From assembly GCA_016191845.1 (NCBI GenBank), contig JACPVF010000013.1:1-64000 (forward strand): 64,000 nucleotides of DNA, in the 5' to 3' direction. Position numbers and translations under genes: made by a program. The notes under the pieces are model-generated. The model searched no databases. It was not told the origin of the DNA and saw nothing but the letters and a program-made list of their open reading frames with translations. This DNA is from Chloroflexota bacterium. GTDB lineage: Bacteria > Chloroflexota > Anaerolineae > Anaerolineales > Villigracilaceae. Below, one piece after another: positions 26,283-33,869 of the stretch; position 1 is the stretch's first letter; every line of letters starts with the position of its first letter.

Positions 26283-27308
26283 TTACTTTTTCTTCCGTTC
26301 GAAGGCCTCATAGTAGGCCTTGTCCAATTCTTCATTCGACAGATGCGTATATCGCTGCGTGACCTGGATATTCTTGTGACGCGCCAGTTCTTGGGCGATG
26401 CGCAGGTTGCCCGTGGTCTGCAGGACCGAGGTGACGAAATAGTGGCGGAAGGAGTGGGGTGTGATCCTGCCGATTAATTCCTGGCCGAGAAATTGTCCGA
26501 CCCGTTCCTTGACGATGTTGCGGCCCGTGGTGGGCGTCATCGGCTTGACCTTTTTGCCCGCGCCCTTATCATGGCGGGCGAAAAGCGGCAGGGCGGAGAG
26601 CTGCCTGCCCGAGTTGCCGTCGAGAGCGGCGCGCTGGGCGAGGTAATCGCGGATGGCCTGGATCGAACGCGAGGTGAAGCGGATCACGGCCTGCTTGTCG
26701 CCCTTGCCGATGATGATGGCGCGCTGTTCGTTCCAGTCGATGTCACCGCGGCGTAGTTTGCAGGCCTCGTGGACGCGCAGGCCCGTATCGGCCAGGGTCA
26801 GCAGGAAGGCGCGGTCGCGGTATGCGCGTAACCGAACGAGAGGAGCCTCTTCGGCGGCCTCAGGCACAGAAATCGTCAGATTTTCGACGTTTTCCACCTG
26901 TTCCAGCAGGTGTTCGATGTCCTCAGCGGGGAACTGCGGGAAGCGCACACCTGGACGGCGCGAACGTTGTCGTATAAGCACGCGCACGCGGGACTGGTTG
27001 AGCGGCACCAGGCGTTCCGAGTCGACGAACTCGAAGAAGCCCTTGACGGCCTGCAGGTACATTTGCTCGGTGGCAGGGGCGTAGACCTTGAGATGTTCCG
27101 CCAGTGGAGAGATCAGGTCTTCTGTGAGGCTCTCAGCAGGGGCGCTCTCGGGGTCGATGGCATTTTTGCGGAGCACCTCGCTGAAGGCACGCAGGGCGTT
27201 CTTATACGCAAGCATGGTGTGCCTGCTGCGAGCTAGCTTCACCATGTCCAAATACCTGCGCATCGCATCTGCGATCGTAACAATCTGCGGGCTGGTGGGA
27301 GTGGACAT
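26283..27308 (-). CDS. Xer-type tyrosine recombinase next to a dif-like site
   Basis: The 341 residues have a SAM-like core-binding domain (about 10-115) and a complete catalytic set: Arg178 in TGLRVHEACKL, Lys205, His285 and Arg288 in HSFRHYF, His311 in LARHKN, and Tyr320 in TQRYTHLS. It is longer than XerC or XerD (about 300 aa) and close to single-recombinase types such as XerS and XerH. A perfect 11-6-11 palindrome lies 35 bp upstream, abutting its -35 box, which fits a one-protein dimer-resolution system with autoregulation. No phage or transposon genes are nearby, arguing against an integrase. The transcript appears leaderless. Confidence 0.93.
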   Translation of the reverse strand: MSTPTSPQIVTIADAMRRYLDMVKLARSRHTMLAYKNALRAFSEVLRKNAIDPESAPAESLTEDLISPLAEHLKVYAPATEQMYLQAVKGFFEFVDSERLVPLNQSRVRVLIRQRSRRPGVRFPQFPAEDIEHLLEQVENVENLTISVPEAAEEAPLVRLRAYRDRAFLLTLADTGLRVHEACKLRRGDIDWNEQRAIIIGKGDKQAVIRFTSRSIQAIRDYLAQRAALDGNSGRQLSALPLFARHDKGAGKKVKPMTPTTGRNIVKERVGQFLGQELIGRITPHSFRHYFVTSVLQTTGNLRIAQELARHKNIQVTQRYTHLSNEELDKAYYEAFERKKK

Positions 27309-27314
27309 GCCTTC

Positions 27315-27342
27315 ATTATAGGGGTTTTCCTGGATTTGTCAA
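27315..27342 (-). promoter_or_regulatory. Promoter of the recombinase gene, leaderless
   Basis: TTGACA (27342-27337), 16-bp spacer, TATAAT (27320-27315), then 6 nt to ATG. The -35 is adjacent to the dif-like palindrome. Confidence 0.85.
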
Positions 27343-27343
27343 T

Positions 27344-27371
27344 GTTTTCGATAATAATACTTATCGAAAAC
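27344..27371. other. Candidate dif site (11-6-11 palindrome)
   Basis: GTTTTCGATAA (27344-27354) and TTATCGAAAAC (27361-27371) are perfect inverted 11-bp arms around TAATAC. Size, spacer and the ATAA/TTAT inner ends match bacterial dif sites, where each arm binds one Xer monomer. Fully symmetric arms suit a single recombinase. It could instead be an operator. Confidence 0.7.
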
Positions 27372-27428
27372 AAAAGGGTAAAAAGAAGAAAAACGGGCGC
27401 AAGGGCGCTCCCCCACTCCACCTCGTTC

Positions 27429-27529
27429 GTCTTTGCGAGGAGGCCGCAGGCCGACGCGGCAATCCCATTCTCTTGGTGTGGGGATTGCTTCCCGCAGGCT
27501 CGCACAGTATCCCCTTTGGGGAATGACAT
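27429..27529. repeat. Family A-like repeat beyond the dif-like site
   Basis: It contains TTTGCGAGGAGGCCGCAGGC, GGGATTGCTTC and a terminal GAATGACAT, related to other family A copies but more diverged. It lies in the 27309-27679 gene-free stretch, which otherwise holds the recombinase promoter, the dif-like site and a GCCAGGC/GCCTGGC hairpin (27614-27634) that may end the microcompartment operon. Confidence 0.6.
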
Positions 27530-27679
27530 GCTGCTCCCCTGCCCTGCTCCAGCGCGCCCCATTTCTTGAGTTTATTCCTGGCCCTTCCTTGATAGGCGAT
27601 TTTAAACACGCAAGCCAGGCAACTTCCGCCTGGCCCGCGCCTCCCCCACCCCACCCGATTTCCGAATCCCGATTCCCGC

Positions 27680-28057
27680 CTATCTCATCCCCGCCAGCAC
27701 CTTCGCGATGACCGCGTCCAGCAGGGCGGGATTCACCTGCCCGTCCAAGCGCGCCAACACCGCCGCGCGGATCTTCGCGACCAGTTCCGCGTCCGTGGCG
27801 GCGGGAGTCACAGGCAGCGACGCGGAGTTCGACGGGCGGTTGGGCCCGTGCGGGTAGGCCGCGATCAGGTTGACCGAGGGGCTGTAGGTGGCCTTGGGCG
27901 GCGGTGAGGATTCCACACGCACCAGTTTGATGCCGTGGCGCATGGCGCGCTCGACCGCCAGGTCGGTCAGCACCAGGTTGTCGGTCACGTCGATGGACGT
28001 GACCCCGCGCGCTTTCATGTCGTCCACGTCCCGTTCGGTGATAAAGGTTTTGGGCAT
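27680..28057 (-). CDS. EutQ-N-like microcompartment-associated protein
   Basis: This 125-residue protein is the last gene of the ethanolamine operon. Residues 1-48 (TERDVDDMKARGVTSIDVTD then LVLTDLAVERAMRHGIKLVR) repeat the pattern at the start of EutQ and EutT in the same operon. A Pro/Ser linker (50-85) follows, then an amphipathic C-terminal helix (DAELVAKIRAAVLARL) resembling encapsulation peptides. There is no cupin or enzymatic domain. It may be an adaptor that links cargo to the shell. GAAGG precedes ATG. The resemblance is visible; the adaptor role is inference. Confidence 0.7.
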   Translation of the reverse strand: MPKTFITERDVDDMKARGVTSIDVTDNLVLTDLAVERAMRHGIKLVRVESSPPPKATYSPSVNLIAAYPHGPNRPSNSASLPVTPAATDAELVAKIRAAVLARLDGQVNPALLDAVIAKVLAGMR

Positions 28058-28068
28058 GCTGCCTTCTT

Positions 28069-28138
28069 TCTTCGCGCTGAACGTAGTCGAAGCGCCCCTC
28101 GACTACCGCTTCGCACGCTCAGCGTCCGCTCGGGGCGG
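28069..28138. repeat. Family B repeat between operon genes
   Basis: GCGCTGAACGTAGTCGAAGC and a reverse partner CGACTACCGCTTCG followed by CGCTCAGCGTCCGCTCGGGG, related to the GTAGTCGAAGGGC family. Noncoding. Confidence 0.7.
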
Positions 28139-28140
28139 AG

Positions 28141-28779
28141 TTACTTCTCAGGGCGTCCGTCGAGTTCTTCCAAGGCCTTGACGGCGGCGTTGCGGGCGGT
28201 CAAGATCTCAGCCTCTGAGCCAGACAGCCACATGCGGCCGAAGCGTCCCACCGAGGAGACGTGCAGGATCTTGATATTGGCGCCCTTCTCGGCTTCGTTG
28301 ACCGCGTAGTTGATGTACGCGGCGGGAGCGCACTCCAGCACAAGCATGGTCTCGCCTGGCACGAGCATCGAGCCGCGGCGGAAGCGGTTGAGCAGCTGCG
28401 CCTGGTACGGGTCCACGTTGGTGATGATCTGCACCGAGGCGATGAACGGCTTGATGCGGTCGGCGGGGTCCAGGCCCAGGCGTTCGAGCACGATGCGACC
28501 CGCTTCCAGCACCTCGGACTGCGAGTGCGAATGGACCTCGAACATGCCAAATTCGCGTTCGACGATCTGCGCGCCAGGCTTGGCCTCGGTCGACTTGACA
28601 GCGATGTCCACCAGACGGAAGACTTCGTTGCCAGGCGCCACTTCCACGTATAGCGAGGCCATGCCTTCGGTCGGCAGGTCACCCTGGGTGATGGTGCCCA
28701 CGAAGGCCGCGTACTGCGGCTGCATGCGGTCGAGATAGGAGTACACGCGTAATGAAAATTGTTGATTCTTGTCTGCCAT
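28141..28779 (-). CDS. Tandem-domain bacterial microcompartment shell protein (BMC-T)
   Basis: The 212 residues hold two BMC-fold halves: one around MASLYVEVAPGNEVFRLVDI to VLEAGRIVLERLG, and a second around GETMLVLECAPAAYINYAVN to ILTARNAAVKALEEL. Such pseudohexameric trimers tile shell facets and often gate metabolites. This is a second BMC-T besides EutL in the operon. The ATG at 28779 (MADKNQQFSLRVYS) is chosen because residues upstream read into the preceding gene. A subtype such as PduB or PduT cannot be assigned from inspection. Confidence 0.8.
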   Translation of the reverse strand: MADKNQQFSLRVYSYLDRMQPQYAAFVGTITQGDLPTEGMASLYVEVAPGNEVFRLVDIAVKSTEAKPGAQIVEREFGMFEVHSHSQSEVLEAGRIVLERLGLDPADRIKPFIASVQIITNVDPYQAQLLNRFRRGSMLVPGETMLVLECAPAAYINYAVNEAEKGANIKILHVSSVGRFGRMWLSGSEAEILTARNAAVKALEELDGRPEK

Positions 28780-28792
28780 TGACAGGCTCCAG

Positions 28793-29641
28793 TTAATTGT
28801 TGTGCATGGCAATGCCGAGCGGCGTAACGAACAACGGATTGCCAGGCAAAATAGTTTCGATGCCAGTCATCTCCTGGATGACTTTATCCATTCCTGGATA
28901 AGCGCAGGTACCGCCCACCAGATAAATATGTTCGACCTTGTGGCCCGCGATGTTGCGGTTGATGATACTGCCGACCTTTTCCATCACAGGGCGGATGACA
29001 GGAAACAGGCGCGTCTGCTCTTTGGGATCGATCTTGAGCGCCTCCGCCTCCTCGAAGCTGGTTCCCGTGGAACCAGCGATCACCAGCGAGAAGTGGGTCC
29101 CGCCTGTCGGCTCGTCGGCGGTGTACACCACCTCCCCATCGCGGAAGATGGCCACGCCCGTCGTGCCGCCGCCCACATCCACCACGGCGCCGTCCCGCAC
29201 TTGCAGGACATTGTTGGCGGCGGTCGGCTCGTCGATCAGGCCCGTGCAGTCCAACCCAGCGCCATATAACACGTTGGCTGTCGCGCGGACCTCCGCCTGC
29301 GGGACGCCTGGCGGATAGGCCGAGGCGGCCGAGGTCAACTCGAAGCCGAGCTTCTGCTCGACCCGTGCTTTCATCCTGCGCAGCAGGTCCACCGCGCCGA
29401 CGAAGTCCACCACCAGGCCGTCGCGCGTCACCTGCGCGAACTGATACTCGCCTGCGATGGGCTGGTAATTCTCATCCAGCACCACCAACACGGTGTAGGC
29501 TGTGCCCAGATCCACGCCTACGTGGACGGTGCCGCGATAGACGCCATTGGGCAGTAGCAGGTCAGGGTCAGGATGCCAGCCATTGGCTCCAGCCATGACC
29601 GCATCCGTGCGGGTGAGAAGGGACGAGAGGTTCGGGTTCAT
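28793..29641 (-). CDS. eutJ: EutJ, Hsp70-like ethanolamine utilisation protein
   Basis: This 282-residue actin/Hsp70-fold ATPase shows the phosphate-1 loop HVGVDLGTAYTVLVVLDENY, IDEPTAANN, phosphate-2 VVDVGGGTTGVAIF and the adenosine-binding VEHIYLVGGTCAYPGMD. Length and motif order match EutJ, a presumed chaperone for microcompartment enzymes. It follows eutT across a family A repeat and precedes the BMC-T gene by 13 bp. Confidence 0.92.
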   Translation of the reverse strand: MNPNLSSLLTRTDAVMAGANGWHPDPDLLLPNGVYRGTVHVGVDLGTAYTVLVVLDENYQPIAGEYQFAQVTRDGLVVDFVGAVDLLRRMKARVEQKLGFELTSAASAYPPGVPQAEVRATANVLYGAGLDCTGLIDEPTAANNVLQVRDGAVVDVGGGTTGVAIFRDGEVVYTADEPTGGTHFSLVIAGSTGTSFEEAEALKIDPKEQTRLFPVIRPVMEKVGSIINRNIAGHKVEHIYLVGGTCAYPGMDKVIQEMTGIETILPGNPLFVTPLGIAMHNN

Positions 29642-29650
29642 AGAGTGATT

Positions 29651-29756
29651 ATGTCATTGCGAGCCTACGGGAAGCAATCTCCTGTTTTATGAGGTTGCTC
29701 ACTTGCACTGCACCAAACGCAGTGCGGTGCAAGTGTCGCTCCGCTCGCAGCGACAT
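29651..29756. repeat. Family A repeat between eutT and eutJ
   Basis: ATGTCATTGCGAGC at one end and GCTCGCAGCGACAT at the other, with GAAGCAATCTCC inside and a second nested hairpin CTTGCACTGCAC/GTGCGGTGCAAG. Confidence 0.88.
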
Positions 29757-29758
29757 GA

Positions 29759-30487
29759 TTACAACTTTCCTGCTTTCCAATACAATTCCAGCACGTACAC
29801 CGCAGACGAAAAGCGGTTGAATGCCTGGGGCAGATTGGCGATCGGCCCCGCCTCCAGTGCGATTACTTCCACTTCACGCGCCTGGGTCCGCAGGACGTTC
29901 AGCCAGTGCAGCATTTCATGATCTTCTGGCCCTGGCACAATGTGCTGGATTCCGAGATGACGGTCGGGCCAGTGCGAGATCTGATGCAACTCTTCCTCGC
30001 TCTTGCCCAGCAAGGTCAACGGCGCGACGGGGCGCATATTGTACTCTGCGCTCATGATCTCGCGGCAATACGCAGCCAGCGTGTCGAGATGACCAGCCAG
30101 AGCGCCCATACCAAATCCGCGCGCCTTGGAGGCCGCCAACATGACGAAGGCATGCAGCGAGTCGACCCGTCCACGCAGGACCAGCCTCGGGGTCGTCTTC
30201 GGGGCGAAAGTCTTCGCATCGAGCTGGGTCATGTGCTCAGGCTTGTGCTTGATCGGCTGTCCGCATTCGGAGCAGACGGGCAAGGGTCCGCTCAGGACCA
30301 CGGGAAAGGTCCCAGGCTTGTCCCAATCCACAGCCGTCACTTCACTGGACGTTTGAAACTCAATCTTATGGTTACGCAAAAACTCGCGCGCCGAATCCGA
30401 AAAGCGCGTATCGGGCGGGAAGGCGGGAAGTCGCCCTCGCCCGTTCTGCCATAGCTCGCGCAGCTCGCTCTCGGTGATGATCGTCAT
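29759..30487 (-). CDS. eutT: EutT-type cob(I)alamin adenosyltransferase
   Basis: The 242 residues make adenosylcobalamin, the cofactor of ethanolamine ammonia-lyase. After an N-terminal EutQ-like segment (ITESELRELWQNGRGRLPAF) comes the metal-binding region PLPVCSECGQPIKHKPEHMT, with a CxxC rather than the longer HX11CCX2C of the Salmonella enzyme. The helical adenosyltransferase domain follows (LRGRVDSLHAFVMLAASKAR, EIMSAEYN). The ATG at 30487 overlaps the eutQ stop as ATGA; a longer frame begins 12 nt earlier. The altered cysteines suggest a different metal site. Confidence 0.86.
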   Translation of the reverse strand: MTIITESELRELWQNGRGRLPAFPPDTRFSDSAREFLRNHKIEFQTSSEVTAVDWDKPGTFPVVLSGPLPVCSECGQPIKHKPEHMTQLDAKTFAPKTTPRLVLRGRVDSLHAFVMLAASKARGFGMGALAGHLDTLAAYCREIMSAEYNMRPVAPLTLLGKSEEELHQISHWPDRHLGIQHIVPGPEDHEMLHWLNVLRTQAREVEVIALEAGPIANLPQAFNRFSSAVYVLELYWKAGKL

Positions 30488-31029
30488 TTCTCGTTCCAAT
30501 TGACGGGAAAGACCACGTACACAAAACGCGTGTGACTGGGCGTCCCGAACGTGATGCTCGAGCCCTTGGGGATGTAGATCGTATCCCCTGGGCCGCCGCG
30601 CACCTGTTCCGTTCCGCGCGTGATGACCAGTTCGCCTTCGAGCACGATGTCGATCTCGTCATAGGTCAGCATCCAGGCCATCTCGCCCTTGTCAAGCGAC
30701 ATGTAGCCTGCGCCCATCGGCGAGCGATCCTGGGTGACCACCACGTCCTTCAGGCGGACGTTCGTGCCTGGGGTGGCTGGCCCTTCGAGGAACGGGTCCA
30801 ACTGGACCCCTGCCCCACGCACGACTTTTAGCGGGGGCAGACTCGGCGGGATGGGCATCGGCTTCGACGTTGAACCTGATTCCGTGCCGCGAATCACCTT
30901 CACGCCCAGAGCGTACGCGACATCGGTCGCCTCGGGCGTGATGATATCGCCCTGGCCGAGCACCAGCGTGTTGGAACGCTCGCGCGCCAGGCGGCGAATA
31001 TCGTCGGCCGTGAACAGTTGACGCGGCAT
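30484..31029 (-). CDS. eutQ: EutQ-like cupin protein
   Basis: The 181 residues have an N-terminal module (FTADDIRRLARERSNTLVLG then DIITPEATDVAYALGVKVIR) and a C-terminal cupin barrel (MGAGYMSLDKGEMAWMLTYD, VLEGELVITRG, PGDTIYIPKGSSITFGT). EutQ of enteric bacteria has acetate-kinase activity and helps shell assembly. In an operon lacking phosphotransacylase and acetate kinase genes that role may matter. Coupled by overlap to eutT downstream. Confidence 0.88.
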   Translation of the reverse strand: MPRQLFTADDIRRLARERSNTLVLGQGDIITPEATDVAYALGVKVIRGTESGSTSKPMPIPPSLPPLKVVRGAGVQLDPFLEGPATPGTNVRLKDVVVTQDRSPMGAGYMSLDKGEMAWMLTYDEIDIVLEGELVITRGTEQVRGGPGDTIYIPKGSSITFGTPSHTRFVYVVFPVNWNEK

Positions 31030-31060
31030 CGAAAACGTATTCCGTTTTACGTGCTACGGA

Positions 31061-31384
31061 CTACTTCTCTTTGTTGCGTCCGCCGAAGGAGCCCTTGGTG
31101 TTCTGGGGCAGGATCATCTCGACGTCGGCGTGCGGGCGCGGGATCACATGGACCGAGGCCAGTTCACCAACACGTTTGGCAGCGGCAGCGCCAGCATCCG
31201 TGGCAGCCTTGACGGCGCCCACGTCACCGCGCACCATCACGGTCACGTACCCACCACCGACATACTCACTGCCGATCAGGGTCACGTTCGCGGCCTTGAC
31301 CATGGCATCGGCAGCTTCGATCGCGCCGACGAGACCCTTGGTCTCAACCATACCTAAAGCAATCATGGAAACATCTACGGGCAT
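31061..31384 (-). CDS. eutM: BMC-H microcompartment shell protein (EutM/PduA type)
   Basis: The 107 residues form one BMC domain: [60 protein letters not shown]. These hexamers make the bulk of the shell facet, with the pore loop in the KxxxxGSG-equivalent region GSEYVGGG. The start at 31384 follows AAAGGAG; residues further upstream look untranslated. It is the only single-BMC hexamer gene in the operon. Confidence 0.95.
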   Translation of the reverse strand: MPVDVSMIALGMVETKGLVGAIEAADAMVKAANVTLIGSEYVGGGYVTVMVRGDVGAVKAATDAGAAAAKRVGELASVHVIPRPHADVEMILPQNTKGSFGGRNKEK

Positions 31385-31475
31385 TGTCGTAATCTCCTTT
31401 TGAGAGTTTGAATTCCGATTAGACATCGGATGTCAGGGTTGAAACGAGTTCAGGCCCTGAAATCTGAGGTCTAAT

Positions 31476-31590
31476 CCACCCTGAGCGGAGCCGCGTTTTC
31501 TGCGGCGTAGTCGAAGGGCAAGTTTCTTGGAATACAGCCGCTTCGACTGCGGGACGGAAGATCACCGTCCCTCCGCTCAGCGAGGATTGT
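31476..31590. repeat. Family B repeat between eutE and eutM
   Basis: CCCTGAGCGGAGCCGCG, GCGTAGTCGAAGGGC and CAGCCGCTTCGACTGCGGGA with a terminal CCGCTCAGCGAGG form an extended hairpin. Noncoding. Confidence 0.8.
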
Positions 31591-31593
31591 TTC

Positions 31594-33108
31594 TTATTTT
31601 TTCAATTCCAGCAACACCCTGCGCACGATCTCCTCGACCTGCGCATCTGTGGAAGGCGCGGCAGGCATCGGCGCGGGAGCAGAATAGCCGCCGCCCGAGA
31701 AGGCGCGCCGCTGGGCGGGATCATCCGTCGAACCCGGGGCGAAGGCCGCAGGCGGTGGAGCTTGGATCTCGTAAGCCAGACGCTTGACGTTGTACAGGTG
31801 ATGCACGGAGATATTGTCACCTGTGATCGCGCCGCCCACGCCGCCCGAACCGAGCGTCATGGACGGGCTGACGCCCGTGGTGAATCCTGTCGCACCCAGC
31901 GTGCCAAAGGTGTTGACCAGGATGCGGAAGACAGGCTTTTCCAGACCGAACTGCATGATGACGTTATTGTCGCGTGCGTGGATGACCTGCGAATGTCCGC
32001 GTCCGCCGTAATTGATCAACTCCATCGAGCGTTCGCAGCCCTCTTCCCAACCGTCGACGTCGTACCAGCCGAGGACGGTAGTCAGCTTCTCGCCCGAGAG
32101 AGGTTCTTCCGTCCCAACCTTGGTAAGCTTGCAAACGATGATGCGTGCCCAATCAGGGACGCTAAATCCGTACATCTGCGCCAGTTGCTGCGGACTCTTC
32201 CCAACCGATTTGGGATTCGGAAGATGTCCGACAAACAAATTCTTCGCGAGAACTTTCGACATGGCCTCATCGGCGAAGTATGCACCTTCAGCCTTCATCA
32301 ACTCTTCGAGTTGAGCTGCAATCGGACGGTCTGCTACCACAGCCTGTTCTGTGGCACAGATGACCGAGTGGTCAAAAGCCTTGGAGGCCACGATGTACTT
32401 GGCCGCGCGCTGGATATCCGCGGAGCGGTCCACGTAGACGGGCACATTGCCAGGGCCGACGCCGTAGGCGGGCTTGCCCACCGAATGTGCCGCGCGGACC
32501 ATGTCCGAGCCGCCCGTGGCCAGGATCAGCGCCACGTATTTGTGCTTCATCAATTCCTGCGTGCCAGGCAGGGAAATGCGTGTCATGGCCGAGACCAGAC
32601 CCTTGGGCATGCCCGCGCGCTCACCCGCTTCCGCCATGATGCGGACCGCTTCGGCGGTGCATTTGGCCGCTGAAGGATGCGGCGCCACCACGATGCCATT
32701 ACGCGCCTTGATCGCGATCAGGGTCTTGAAGATGGCGGTCGAGGTCGGGTTGGTGGATGGGGTCAAGGCGGCGATGACGCCCATCGGCCAGGCGATATCG
32801 TAGGTCCCTTTTTGCGGGTCGTTGCGGATGATGCCCACCGTGGGAACATCCTTGATCGCATTCCACAGGATCTGCGAAGACAGCAGATTCTTCAGCACCT
32901 TGTGTTCGGGCACGCCGTAGCCCGTCTCTTCGTTGGCCATGCGCGCCAGCGACTGGGCATTGTCTGTGGCGGCCTGGGCCATCGCGGCGCACACGCGGTC
33001 CACCTCGGCTTGCGAGGCGTGCAGGAACTTACGCTGGGCGTCGCGCGCCTGGGTGGCCAGGGTGCGGGCTTCCTGAATGGAAAGCAGATCACTATCGAGT
33101 TCGGTCAT
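31594..33108 (-). CDS. eutE: CoA-acylating acetaldehyde dehydrogenase EutE
   Basis: This 504-residue enzyme converts acetaldehyde, CoA and NAD+ to acetyl-CoA and NADH inside the compartment. The catalytic Cys is in DHSVICATEQAVV, with the ALTPSTNPTSTAIFK and TGGSDMVRAAHSVGKPAYGV segments typical of EutE/PduP. After residue 450 a Pro/Ala/Ser linker leads to an amphipathic C-terminal helix (DAQVEEIVRRVLLELKK), a likely encapsulation peptide placed at the C-terminus instead of the N-terminus used by PduP and enteric EutE. A family A repeat separates it from eutL. Confidence 0.95.
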   Translation of the reverse strand: MTELDSDLLSIQEARTLATQARDAQRKFLHASQAEVDRVCAAMAQAATDNAQSLARMANEETGYGVPEHKVLKNLLSSQILWNAIKDVPTVGIIRNDPQKGTYDIAWPMGVIAALTPSTNPTSTAIFKTLIAIKARNGIVVAPHPSAAKCTAEAVRIMAEAGERAGMPKGLVSAMTRISLPGTQELMKHKYVALILATGGSDMVRAAHSVGKPAYGVGPGNVPVYVDRSADIQRAAKYIVASKAFDHSVICATEQAVVADRPIAAQLEELMKAEGAYFADEAMSKVLAKNLFVGHLPNPKSVGKSPQQLAQMYGFSVPDWARIIVCKLTKVGTEEPLSGEKLTTVLGWYDVDGWEEGCERSMELINYGGRGHSQVIHARDNNVIMQFGLEKPVFRILVNTFGTLGATGFTTGVSPSMTLGSGGVGGAITGDNISVHHLYNVKRLAYEIQAPPPAAFAPGSTDDPAQRRAFSGGGYSAPAPMPAAPSTDAQVEEIVRRVLLELKK

Positions 33109-33119
33109 AATTTTGTCCT

Positions 33120-33203
33120 ATGTCATTGCGAGGAGGCCGCAGGCCGACGAATCAATCTCCTGTTATTGGGAGGTTGCTTCGGGCTACGCCCTCGCAACGA
33201 CAT
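33120..33203. repeat. Family A repeat between eutL and eutE
   Basis: A clean copy: ATGTCATTGCGAGGAGGC at one end, CCTCGCAACGACAT at the other, and inner arms AATCTCCTGTTATTGGGAGGTT. It ends exactly at the eutL stop codon. Confidence 0.9.
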
Positions 33204-33860
33204 TTAGAAATTAAACGGTTGGTTCGCAACCTCAAGCACTTTGTTTTGGAACGCCAATGTGGCGGCGCGACAGGCAGGTTGGTCACCCGTCAGCATGACG
33301 CCCATGTAGTTGGTCTCAGACGGCGGCATGGTCAACGCGCAGATTTCCACCGCAGCAGCCTTGAGCGCGGCATCCAGCGCCACCAGGCCTTCCATTGGTG
33401 GCGCAACCAGATACGCGATTGGCGAGCCGACAGGGATGTTACAAACCTTGGAAAGATACGTGCCCGTGCGCGAGATCAAGTGCGGGAAGAACGCAATGGA
33501 CGCATCCTCGTTGGCCGAATACCAGATGGCCTTGGTCTGGATGTAATCCACCGCGGCGTTCAGCCCCGCACGGACCTCGGCGGGGTCGGGTCCCGCCAAA
33601 ATGGCCATGATCTCGCCTGAGATCAATCCAGAGGAATGCTTTGCGCCTGCATAGAACGAGTGCGCATACACCACTTCCACATCGGCCATTTTGGTGGCTT
33701 CGTCGATGGCAGTGTAGGTGGCATCATCGTTGTCGACAGTCAGCAGGCCGATGGAGCGCTGCTCAGGTCGGAGCTTAAGCTGCTCGGCAAAGTTCCGCTC
33801 CACCTGGGGAATCAACTGGACGGACAGGGGCGTTCCATAGATCGGGTCGAGGATGGCCAT
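33204..33860 (-). CDS. eutL: EutL tandem-BMC shell protein
   Basis: The 218 residues match EutL in length and order: LSVQLIPQVERNFAEQLKLR, SIGLLTVDNDDATYTAIDEA, VVYAHSFYAGAKHSSGLISG, then a second half starting SIAFFPHLISRTGTYLSKV. EutL trimers gate a central pore and bind ethanolamine in Clostridium and E. coli. It follows eutC by 9 bp. Confidence 0.94.
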   Translation of the reverse strand: MAILDPIYGTPLSVQLIPQVERNFAEQLKLRPEQRSIGLLTVDNDDATYTAIDEATKMADVEVVYAHSFYAGAKHSSGLISGEIMAILAGPDPAEVRAGLNAAVDYIQTKAIWYSANEDASIAFFPHLISRTGTYLSKVCNIPVGSPIAYLVAPPMEGLVALDAALKAAAVEICALTMPPSETNYMGVMLTGDQPACRAATLAFQNKVLEVANQPFNF

Positions 33861-33869
33861 ATTATGTCC

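Noticed and set aside
26283-27308. Recombinase as a phage or integron integrase
   Set aside because: No phage, tRNA attachment or cassette genes adjoin it, and the dif-like palindrome fits a Xer role better.
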